Assembly (NCBI RefSeq): GCF_001186125.1
Contig: NW_014040096.1
Location: 31,308 to 52,531, forward strand
DNA: 21,224 bases
Source: Sphaeroforma arctica JP610
Taxonomy: Eukaryota; Opisthokonta; Ichthyosporea; Ichthyophonida
Direction of reading: 5' to 3'
Both the position numbers and the translations under genes were made by a program. A model generated the notes under the pieces. The model saw only the letters and a list, made by a program, of their open reading frames with translations. It was not told the DNA's origin and did not search any database. Positions within the stretch are counted from its first letter, which is position 1. Every line of letters begins with the position of its first letter. Positions 10,350 through 18,518 of this stretch are shown one piece after another.

Positions 10350-11611
10350 CAACCGTTAGTACTCTTGCAAGTTGTACACCTTTTCATATAGTGTCCAAAA
10401 TCTGGCTTGCCTGGTGCCACACTTAACAGGGTCGTGTCTACAATTCCGCTTGCCATTACGTTTAGTGAGGTTGTAACCACACTTCTTGCAAGGGGCTCTC
10501 AACACCTTCCTTTCACCCTTTGGTTCAATATAAGTAGAGCCTGTACCACTAGTAGTAGTGCGAGAGTTTTTAGTACTACGCGTATTGTTAGTCTCTACCG
10601 CGCTACACTTAGTGAGCTGGGTATATCTCGTGATACTAAGTACTCTAGTCGAGGGACTGCTATGCTTTTGAACTATCTTCTCAAAGTCAGACCAAGGCAT
10701 AGATAAATCACCATAGGCGATGATGACATCATTGACCTTAAAGAGGTTAGCCCCCAGAGTCTCAAATATTCGCCAGTATAGGTACGACCTCCCATCCAAG
10801 TGTTCATATGTGTCATATGAGATAGAGCACCTCAAATGGTAGTACCGTTTGCAAAGGACCTGCGATACGCTAAAAGTTCACGGTCACATGCATATTCAAA
10901 GAAGGCACTAAACAAACGCTCACACAGCTGGTGCCAGGGTAGGGCTTTCCAGTTGGGCTCATGGGCCTTCAAGATAGTTCGCCATTCACCTGACTCACAG
11001 AAATGAATAAAGGCATTCATCATTTGCTTATCCATAAGGCTGACAGACTCCTTAAGTTGGTCGAAGGTCTTCAGTGTCTCCACTGTACTCTCATTAGTAG
11101 AGGAATCGGCATTAGTATTCGCGTTACCTAGCTGCTTTATAAAGCTTGGTTCGAAGCGTCCACGAGTGGTTCGAAGCGCATTAAATGATATTTCATAAAA
11201 TAAAACGTCCCCAACTTCAATAGCAAGACAACTAAGCTGACTCTTGGCAGTAATATGGCGTCGATCTCGAGAAGATTCCTCCATTCGTGCAAGAGTTGTA
11301 GCTTTCCCAACATCTGATTTCTCGCAATCAGGTGGCAAGCTGAGGCCCTGGGCTGCACTATTAAGAGACACACGGACGCTGGCGAGCCTTTCCGTAGCAG
11401 TAGAGACCTCTTCTTCCTAGGCTTTAGGGTCCGATGAGTCATCCTCAAGATTTCCCTCAGAACCAATATCAGAAACGGCTTCCTATCTCTACAGCTTCAA
11501 TGACAGGCTCAGTACCAGACTAACCAGCGTCCCCAGTACCCCAGGGATCTCAACAGGCTTAGTTGGCTTAGAGCTGGCGGCTCCCTTGATTTTAAAATGT
11601 TTTTTAGCCAT
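10350..11611 (-). pseudogene. gag region of the Ty3/gypsy element
   Basis: On the - strand an ATG at 11609-11611, about 190 bases inside the 5' LTR, opens with MAKKHFKIKGAASSK. The region runs to a Cys/His-rich end near 10400-10500 with CKKCGYN, KRNCRHDPVKCG, a nucleocapsid-like zinc-binding arrangement that would bind the RNA genome. Position after the LTR and before pol supports the gag call. The middle (about 10832-11371) is charged and helical in character, as expected for capsid, but I recognise no specific motif there. Fossil, broken in a few places. Confidence 0.72.
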
Positions 11612-11798
11612 AGTAACAGCTCAAAATAGGAAAATTAATAAAGTTCAGGTATGGTAACTAGTTTTTAGCTAACTTTAGGGCAGTATTAGCCAGTATGGGG
11701 TACTATAGTATACTTACAGTCCTGTAGCTAAATAGTAAGTCAATATTAGACAGTCTAGAAGCAGTATAATACGGTAACTACTAAGTAACTGAAAAACA

Positions 11799-12402
11799 TG
11801 TAAACTTTGATAGATAATACAAAGTTTTAACCTATTTTGAATAAACTAAAATACAATTTAAGTCAGATAAAAATTAGCAATGGTAGCTTGTGTAAGATTG
11901 ATCGGGACTGCCTCTTGGTAAGAGTCTTGATATCCTCGATCATACAGTACGTACCTCTAGCTGTTCTTTATTGAATAATTTTCACTAAGAATACTAAGTG
12001 TTTATGACCATATGCCTATCGTGTAGATAAACATAAGAACGTATGTAACGTTAGTACAATACATTAGCTAAAATAACTAAAGTTGTTCCATCTGAAAAAA
12101 AAGTTTAAAAAGAAAAAAAACTTTTTGGATTTTGGAGATTGGCGGGAGGACCAAAATCTGTATGCAGTAGTTCAGAGATTATAAAATTTAGTTTATAGTA
12201 TCCTACATCTACTAATGTCTCAAATCAGTCCGGGTAAATGAGGCATACCGAATACCCAGGCTATTAGACATCAAAGTGAATTTAGCTTTGGAAATATTGG
12301 CAAAAGAACTTGTTTCAAATTATTTGAAAATAAAAAATAAAACCTATCATTTGATCGTGGTACTTTAGTCTTTTTTGACTGACCGGAGGTCGTATTTCTA
12401 CA
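11799..12402 (-). repeat. 5' LTR of the Ty3/gypsy element
   Basis: This 604-bp repeat is the partner of 5096-5686, beginning TGTAAACTTTG and ending TTTCTACA on the + strand. The longer length comes from small gaps in the alignment. On the - strand it lies upstream of gag. The bases just inside it (TGTTTTTCAGTTAC on the - strand) do not match the common initiator-Met primer site, so the priming tRNA is not identified. Confidence 0.92.
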
Positions 12403-12497
12403 GTAGTTCGGTCACTTAAAAGTAGTCAAACCCGATTAACGCTGTGTTAGTAAAGAGTGTTAAGTCTGAAAAGGTGAACAAAGCCAGACTGCGGACT

Positions 12498-12522
12498 GGG
12501 GGATAGGGGCTAGGGGCTGGGG
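12498..12522 (+). other. Putative G-quadruplex motif
   Basis: Four G-runs of 5, 4, 4 and 4 bases are separated by loops ATA, CTA and CT. This fits the strict G-quadruplex pattern (four runs of three or more G, loops 1-7). It lies 96 bases outside the 5' LTR of the gypsy element, in otherwise A/T- and purine-rich sequence. Confidence 0.85.
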
Positions 12523-12865
12523 CGCTCTCTACTATGAGAGAGGAGAGAGAGATGGTCTGGGCCAACTGAGGTCGCGTCTGGCGAGAAACTTATTTACTCA
12601 GCAGAACTCCACAGGAGGAGAGCCTGTACTCACTCTATGGAGAGATTAGTCAATTGAATAAAAGGGAGTAGAAAGAAGCTATAATAGCTATAAAAACCAA
12701 TGAAAATTAGTCAAGTACAGCTGCTGACTCGTTGTCCACCCCAGAATTTTCACCAATTTGTTTTTCATGCTCTCAGCAAGTTAGCTGTGCCAGTTAGCTG
12801 TGCCAGTCAGCTGTGCCTGTCAAACTCTCAGAGTCTCACGCGAGTGAGACACTCTCAAGAAGTGA

Positions 12866-12915
12866 GTCTCAAGTCTCAAGTCTCAAGTCTCAAGTCTTAA
12901 GTCTCAAGTCTCAAG
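12866..12915. repeat. Heptanucleotide repeat (GTCTCAA)7
   Basis: Seven near-perfect units of GTCTCAA, one with a T for C. The surroundings (12780-13020) are dominated by related GAGTC/GACTC/CACTCA words, so the array looks like the core of a larger simple-sequence expansion. Open frames here (12700-12998, +) read as repetitive Ser/Gln/Leu peptides and are not credible genes. Confidence 0.9.
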
Positions 12916-13301
12916 ACGAAGTCTCCAAACTCAACACAAGAGAGTCAATCACTCAATCTCAGAGACTCACAGTCAGGCACTCACACCGTCACACGTAAGT
13001 CAGTAGAGTCACTGACTCACAGGGAAGTATGAACTAAAAGTTTTTCCTAAAACGAGTAGAAGAACTGAGAATTCGTAAAATTGTAAAATCCATAGTTCCA
13101 TACATCCAACATTCCAAGCAGGGTTCTACTATTCGCGGTTGAATCAAAGATATAAATAGACAATTGAAGTAGGCTTTTTAAAAAAAGTTCCTGATTTCTT
13201 GGTGTCTGCCTATCTGGAGTTCTGGACTCTGGTGAACCAGATTATTTAAAAAAAAATCAGACCCAGAACAATCGTATATATCAAATCACACGTGCCACAA
13301 G

Positions 13302-13380
13302 CCACAGGGCACAGGCTACAGCCCACAGGCCACAGGGCACAGGCTACAGCCCACAGGCCACAGGGCACAGGCCCACAGCC
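13302..13380. repeat. 28-bp tandem repeat, about 2.8 units
   Basis: The unit begins CCACAGGGCACAGGC and recurs at 13302, 13330 and 13358, an exact 28-bp period. The first two units are identical; the third loses TA and fades into CCCACAGCCCACATACACAGC. The unit is itself built from CACAGG/CACAGC words, suggesting growth from a shorter motif. Confidence 0.9.
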
Positions 13381-14300
13381 CACATACACAGCAAGAGAAG
13401 GCCACAGCAACCACAAAACGCAAGTCCTCAAGTTCTCAACCCACAACTTCCACAGTTTCACTGCCACAAAAGTTCACAAACAATCACAACTTACACAAGA
13501 AGCACAATTCTTGAACTCTCACACTCTCAGTCTCAGTGATCACACACAGAGAAGAAGTCATTTTTTTTCACTTGTTGTGTGGCTGCCTGCTTCAAACCTC
13601 TTATGACACAAACATGTGATATCTATCAATAGCAGTTATTCTGATGTTTTCTAAAAACAAATAATAAAAAACAGCTTTTTTCAAAAATATATATATTTTT
13701 AAAAGTAAATCAGATCCTAAGGCCTAAGAGTCAGACAAAAAAAAACTAATGAATATAAAATGTATTGCACAAAATACACTGTTGTAATTAAAAAAAAAGA
13801 AAAAAAAGAAAACCATAAGTGATATATTTTTAATAAAAAAATTTCTTTCTCTCTCTCCTCCTCGCCTCTCTCTTCTTCTTCTTGTTGTTGTTGTGACGGT
13901 TGTGTGTTGTCACAGCCTTCTAAATGAAACTTTGTCAATTCAAGTTGTTTGTTGTTGTGTTCTTGTGTTCAATTTAGGAGACTATGGTGGTTGTGTCACC
14001 AAAACCCTAAAACAACTGTCATCGCGTGTTATAATGTGTGTGTGTCAGACCAACAGGTATCAGTCGTGGCCCCTGTCACCTATAGTGTCATAGTATGTGC
14101 TGTGACTCGAGACTCGAGAGTGCTGTTTTTGACTCATTGCTGTGTTCGACTGCCCGCACCGGTGTCAGGTCTCAGGTCACGACTCACGAATCCTTCACTG
14201 ATTCAGAAAAACATAATCCAGTGTATATTTTTGTTAGAGGATTTTATTGGTTATCAGAAATTAAATTGGCGAGACCGCATAGCCTTCTAAATTAGATAAA
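13381..14300. other. No gene seen; microsatellites and low-complexity sequence
   Basis: This stretch holds CACA-rich sequence (to about 13560), AT-rich sequence with an AAAAATATATATATTTTT palindrome (about 13684-13701), and a pyrimidine tract running CT, then TTC, then TTG repeats (about 13845-13895). The frame at 13949-14290 (+) is Val/Cys-rich and has no recognisable motif; its composition follows the local TGTG and GTC bias, so I do not call it a gene. Confidence 0.5.
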
Positions 14301-15837
14301 GACCGGTGCGGGATTTTCGAATATATAATTTGAGTTAAACCCATTTTCAAAAGTTCTAATTAAAGAATACTTTAGCTTTCACTCATAAAATTGGGCGGGC
14401 TTTTTTATTTTTGTGAAACCGCCCACAACGCATCATCACATTCTGGAATGATTGTACCCGGAGTGAGTGTACAAAAATAGGTTTAAAAATTCACCGTTCA
14501 AATCCCTTTCTATTTCAGATTTCAATACTCTTTTTGAAATTTCAAAACTCGTGGAGGATCGGTGAAGCCTTTTTTCTTCGCGAGTTTTGGCGAAAATCGG
14601 TGAAGATTTCCGTCACCAATTTGCTTCACGAGTTTTTCATGAGCTTTACAAAATCAAAAACTCTTGAAAAATTGAATAAATAGTGCGGTGCGGGTCTAAC
14701 GTCAAAAAGTTTTACGTTAAACCGTTTATAATTTAAAAAATAACGGTTAGCGTTCAACTTTTATACCATATATACAACAACCGATATTATTTAGGTGCAG
14801 TTTTCTAGGTCATACATTATGTCCTAAAATTGCGTAAAATATATAAATACGTGTCGGTTTCTGTTCAATATAGGTGCAGTTCTGAAGTGCAAAATCCACG
14901 ATTTCGACCATATAATATTGAGTTTATAAAGTTAAAGCGTTTATAAATTGAAAAAAAATAACGGTTAACGTTTATATTGACGTTAGGTACGGGTCGCCGT
15001 CACTGATCCTTCATCAATCTGGAGAAAAAAATAATTCAAAAGTGCAAATTCGTGAAGAAATTGGTGACCGGTGCGGGCCGGGCAGTCTGATCATCAGCGT
15101 TCTGTACAAAACTACAATTAACAAAATGTGTATGTAGCTATGTAAATATGATCCAATTGGTTAAGAAAAACAGCAACAATTTAAAAACAATGAATATCAT
15201 AGGCTATAGCTTTCTGTTCAATTTTCAGAAGAAGGTTACGCAAATATGTATACTGCTCTACAACAAATTGGTTTTGCTCTTTTATTAAAAACAAAAAATA
15301 AAAGAAAGGAAAAGAGTCAAAGATATGTACAGTCAATCAGTCATAGCTGTCATACGCTAATACACGTGTACAACTGATATACATAATGCTGTTTTTCTTT
15401 TCAAAAACAAACCTCAGGGCGGGCTCAGGCCTAGCCTCATTACGTTTACCGTTAAAACGCAAAACTATCAAAAATAAGCGTTTACGTTAAAAGTTTATCA
15501 TAAATATAGTCCTATGGGTTTACAAATAGGTACAATTTTTGAGGCGGCCTGGCCTAACTGTCACGAATTATCCTATTTTTCACTTTGTCTCAGTTGTGAA
15601 TAGATTCAATTCACCTTTTCATTAAACAGGGTCAATTTCTCAGGTGCAAATTTGGAAAATCTTCACGGTCAATTTGCCCCCGATATACTTTAAAACGCTT
15701 AAAAAACAAAGCTTTTTGCGGTTACGTTTACTGTTAATTGTGTATAGGCAAAACGTATTATCGAGCTTAGGCAACAAGTCAGACTGTCAGTGAGATTTGA
15801 GGCCTGAGACTCAGGAGAGGTATGAGAGCCCGAGACC

Positions 15838-16060
15838 TAGCCTCAAACTGCTTTCCATTAAAACTTTTATTAATCGAATAAATATACGTTTACGTTCAAC
15901 TTTTATTCCACATTTGGTCCTTTAGGTGCACCTTTTGGATCTAAACATTAAGGGTGTACCACTATCCAGTCCTACAAATGAACTTGGGTAGGCACTTCTG
16001 ATCATATTATAACCGTTATAACGGTTTAAAATTGAATAAATATGCGCATATGTTAAACTT
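15838..16060. repeat. Dispersed direct repeat, copy 1
   Basis: Matches 16272-16490 at about 70-80% identity by eye: CCTCAAA, TTTCC.TTAAA, TATACGTTTACGTT, GGTCTAAACATT or GATCTAAACATT, CCAGTCCTA, GTAGG, TTCTGATCA and ATTATAACCG in the same order. It is the clearest pair within the larger repetitive field. Confidence 0.8.
16011..16026. other. Perfect 16-bp palindrome AACCGTTATAACGGTT
   Basis: The sequence equals its own reverse complement over 16 bases. It contains two AACCGTTA/TAACGGTT words, which match the AACNG core bound by Myb-type factors, facing each other. It lies in copy 1 of the dispersed repeat; function is unknown. Confidence 0.7.
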
Positions 16061-16271
16061 CCCTCCATAACGAAATAAGTTTAGCCTGAGACTGAGATTT
16101 GAAACCGAATTTACTCCTGATATTTGACTGTTTGTAGTATGTACAAGTTTTGTATTTGTTGTGTGTAAAAAAAAAAAGAGCAAATAGTAATATGTAATAT
16201 ATAGGGGTGGCAGTGTGGCACTGCTGCGGCTGTGCCGCTATGGGCTGTGGCGGGCCGCAGATGGCTGATCG

Positions 16272-16490
16272 CTAACCTAACCTCAAATCGGTTTCCGTTA
16301 AATATAATAGAAGTATACGTTTACGTTAAACTTTCATTCTATATGCGGTTCTTTGTGTGCTCATTGATGCACCTTGCGGGTCTAAACATTTTATGTGTGT
16401 TCAGTTTTCAACGTGCGAACCAGTCCTATTAAACAATGTAGGTAGGTTCTTCTGATCAAATTATAACCGCTAGAACGTTGTAAAGGTTTA
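16272..16490. repeat. Dispersed direct repeat, copy 2
   Basis: Partner of 15838-16060, offset about 430 bases. The centre carries a few extra bases between the GTTTACGTTAAAC block and the TGATGCACCTT block. Here the palindrome present in copy 1 (16011-16026) has decayed to AACCGCTAGAACGTTG. Confidence 0.8.
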
Positions 16491-16510
16491 ACTCATAATG
16501 AGTTTAGTCG

Positions 16511-16858
16511 CTCTCTCTAACTGTGCCGGGGCTGCCAGCGCCCGGTGTGACTGCCGGCCGCCCGGCGTCCTCCGTGTTTGTGTGGGGCTGGGCTAAAATT
16601 TGTGCCGTAGGGCGTAGGCAGGTAGGGCATAGCTCTTTTTTAATTTGTGTTTTAAAAATAAATCAAATAAAATGGCCGAGGCCCGAGAGCTCGAGGGGCG
16701 AGACTGCGAGAGGCCGAGAGTCCGAGACTCGAGACGAGAGAGGGGTGTTTTATTTTTTTCTCTCGAAGTACAAGAAGGAGCTGCATATTTAGTGCAAATA
16801 ATAGTGCATAGTGCATAGTGCATAGCGCAAAGTGCATAGTGCATCTTGCATCTGCATC
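16511..16858. other. GC-rich patch, GAGA-rich tract and GTGCATA heptamer repeat; no gene
   Basis: Positions 16520-16640 form a short GC-rich island (GCCGGCCGCCCGGC) in AT-rich sequence. Positions 16676-16745 are dense in CGAGA words (CGAGAGCTCGAGG, GAGACTCGAGACGAGAG). Positions 16792-16858 carry TAGTGCATAGTGCATAGTGC and related heptamers. Open frames across this stretch on both strands follow these repeats and are rejected as genes. Confidence 0.75.
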
Positions 16859-16993
16859 ACTACTGCTGGCTCTACGGTGGAAAATGCATAAATGTATTAC
16901 AAATTGACCTTTCTTTCTTAATATTTTTAAATTGGCAATCACAAAATAAAAAGTCTATATTTTTAATATATATAAACATATCACCAGTGCCAG

Positions 16994-17070
16994 AGAATGT
17001 GAAGGGTCGTCACATTCTTAAAAAAATGGCCCAGATGTATTTTTGGGGATTTTTGGAAATGTAACGAGTC
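16994..17070. repeat. Palindromic repeat cluster, left copy
   Basis: AGAATGTGA and TCACATTCT (16994-17002, 17010-17018) form a 9-bp inverted repeat around AGGGTCG. A second half-copy, AATGTAACGAGTC, lies at 17058-17070. The same words make up the cluster at 17992-18116, about 1 kb to the right. Confidence 0.75.
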
Positions 17071-17230
17071 CCCATATTCCACTACGAATTTGTTGAGCCC
17101 CTATTTGCCCCACGAATGATACGTTTTGGCCCTTAGCTATTTGTCGGAATCAAAAGGCCGGAAAATTCAGCGCGAAAACGAGGCAAGAAACACATTGATC
17201 GGACAATCGACACCGAAATGGTAAATGTTT

Positions 17231-17264
17231 GAAGTTGCAACTTCTAGTATGAAGTTGTAGCTTC
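17231..17264. promoter_or_regulatory. Paired 14-bp palindromes upstream of a small open frame
   Basis: GAAGTTGCAACTTC (17231-17244) is a perfect palindrome, and GAAGTTGTAGCTTC (17251-17264), a near copy, follows exactly 20 bases later, about two helical turns. They end 58 bases before the ATG at 17323. This looks like a paired dimer-binding site, but no factor is known from the sequence alone. Confidence 0.4.
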
Positions 17265-17322
17265 TATAGTAAGCGTGTACATAAACTCACAATTGTGCTA
17301 GCATAGTAGTTGCAAAGCCATT

Positions 17323-17664
17323 ATGGTACGCAACGTTTTAGGCTTAACATACCCCCAGCGAGAGGCGGATAAACGCCCGCAACATAAACAGGATGTACAT
17401 GTTGATAGTTATAGTGAAAGTCATTCACTAGATGTATGCGATTCACTAGATGCACGTAATGAAAGTTGTTTTTCACGATTCCACAAAGATGAACACTTCA
17501 AGGGCGAGTTGGTAGGCGTTAGAGGGAACAGACGCAAGTCTAGTACCAACGGCAGTGCTAATGTTAGTGGTGATGGTGATTCGGCTGACGACGAGTGCAA
17601 CAGACGTACTAGTGGCAGTACTAGTGTTAGCGATGGTAGTTCCTCTGATGACGATGAGCGTTAG
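17323..17664 (+). CDS. Small Ser/Asp-rich open frame, function unknown
   Basis: Starting at an ATG, the frame encodes 113 residues with no family I recognise. The first ~75 residues are polar, with a repeated SYSESHSLDVCDSLDARN stretch. The last ~40 are a low-complexity Ser/Gly/Asp/Arg tail ending SDGSSSDDDER, a composition typical of disordered acidic nuclear or chromatin-linked tails and possible casein kinase 2 targets (inference). There is no signal peptide or membrane segment. Its base composition is richer in GC than the flanks. Paired palindromes lie 60-90 bases upstream and two palindrome clusters flank it at about 300 bases on each side. An AATAAA lies at 17972. It could be a complete small gene, one exon of a larger one, or chance. 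Confidence 0.4.
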   Translation: MVRNVLGLTYPQREADKRPQHKQDVHVDSYSESHSLDVCDSLDARNESCFSRFHKDEHFKGELVGVRGNRRKSSTNGSANVSGDGDSADDECNRRTSGSTSVSDGSSSDDDER

Positions 17665-18456
17665 TAAGCTATGTCAAGGACCATGGGTTTACCTGGTTGC
17701 CGTGGACTCTACGGGGCGGGGTGGGGCCTCGTAGGCAAGTGAACAGTGTTAATATAACCCTAAACCCAAATCATTAATTTTATTGAATGAAATATTCATA
17801 AAAAATTCGTCTGTACTTTTGAAATATTGTTGGAAGTGCAAGTCTGCTTTTGGATCTGGTTTGACAGTTTCTATCCTGATAATTTACCTTGTGGATCTAA
17901 ATTATAAAATTTATTCCTGAAAAAAATCTATATAATTCATGCAGTCCTAACTTTTGATGAGTAATCTAACTAATAAAAATCGGGATTTGTGAATGTAACG
18001 AGTCGTCACATTTCATTTCATTTTTTTCTTTGTACCAGCTCTGGTACAAACTATTTTTGAAAAAAAAATCCTTACCGGGTGCATTTTGGTAAAATGTGAC
18101 GACTCGTCACATTTTATTTTGGCAACGGGGGTGATATGTACGGTGAAATGAGTGAACTGACTGAATTCACACATTTTGATTTTGGTTTGAAATCAAAAAC
18201 AACACAAGACATATGTAAATAAATAGTAAACAAATACAGTATATACATATTTACATCATATTCGTTCTTTTTTTATAAATAAAAATACGCAGAAAGAGTA
18301 AAATATATCCTAAATCTATTGTGTGTGTCGCAAATTTAAATTTTTATTTCAGTTTGTATTTGTTTTTTTATAAAGAACAAATCAGGTGTGGGCGGCCGTA
18401 GCAGCATAGCCAGACGCCAAGCCAAACCAAAGGATTAATACTAAGAGTAAAGGGGA
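17665..18456. other. Intergenic sequence with a GC box and a palindrome cluster
   Basis: No gene. At 17713-17726 three G4 runs separated by single bases (GGGGCGGGGTGGGG) resemble a GC box. The rest is AT-rich. An AATAAA at 17972-17977 could serve the upstream frame. The palindrome cluster at 17992-18116 is listed separately. Positions 18120-18450 show A/T-rich sequence and no open frame of note. Confidence 0.5.
17992..18116. repeat. Nested palindrome cluster (foldback), right copy
   Basis: Three inverted repeats lie in 125 bases. At 17992-18012, AATGTAACGA-G-TCGTCACATT has one mismatch. At 18029-18050, TTTGTACCAG-CT-CTGGTACAAA is perfect. At 18090-18116 a perfect 27-base odd palindrome has 13-base arms (TAAAATGTGACGA, centre C, then the complement). 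The outer two are copies of each other and the whole can fold as one long hairpin centred at 18039-18040. Such structure is typical of foldback or MITE-like elements. Confidence 0.85.
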
Positions 18457-18465
18457 TATATAAAT
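18457..18465 (+). promoter_or_regulatory. TATA box of the 415-codon gene
   Basis: TATATAAAT matches the TATA consensus and ends 53 bases before the ATG at 18519, leaving room for initiation about 25-30 bases downstream and a short leader of roughly 30 bases. The local sequence is AT-rich, so chance is possible. Confidence 0.55.
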
Positions 18466-18518
18466 ATATTAATGCAGACAACCCTGTCAGTGGAGGCAAA
18501 TCATACACCCTGACGACA

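Larger units (their letters stand above)
5096..12402 (-). mobile_element. Ty3/gypsy LTR retrotransposon, nearly full length, old and broken
   Basis: The element is about 7.3 kb with direct LTRs at both ends and, read on the - strand, gag then pol in the order protease, reverse transcriptase, RNase H, integrase. Integrase after RNase H is diagnostic of Ty3/gypsy as opposed to Ty1/copia. Both LTRs begin TG and end CA. By-eye LTR identity is about 90% in the best-aligned 180 bases and lower elsewhere with several gaps, so insertion is old; no date can be given without a rate. No matching target-site duplication was seen (left flank GATCAA, right flank GTAGTT). The coding region is broken in many places (a dozen or more) and cannot be active. 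Several local duplications lie inside it. Confidence 0.93.
14301..16510. repeat. AT-rich field with a recurring CGTTTACGTTMAACTTT / AGGTGCA module
   Basis: No gene was found. A module of CGTTTACGTTMAACTTTTAT followed some 25-60 bases later by AGGTGCA or a close variant recurs at about 14744, 15476, 15885 and 16313, with partial copies near 14708, 14934, 15441 and 15718. Successive spacings of about 409 and 428 bases between the last three hint at a decayed satellite. A second word, CGGTGCGGG, occurs near 14304, 14685 and 15070. The family is not recognised. Confidence 0.6.

Noticed and set aside
12700-13606. Several + strand open frames
   Set aside because: They follow GTCTCAA, CACA and CACAGG simple repeats; the peptides are low complexity in the same way and have no motif.
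14392-14425. TGGGCGG...CCGCCCA stem as a terminator or RNA gene
   Set aside because: The 7-bp stem has a 20-base loop and no transcript context; too weak to call.
16523-16942. Open frames on both strands
   Set aside because: They run through GC-rich, CGAGA and GTGCATA repeats; openness on both strands comes from composition.
17713-17726. Second G-quadruplex
   Set aside because: Only three G-runs are present on this strand; listed only as a GC-box-like patch.
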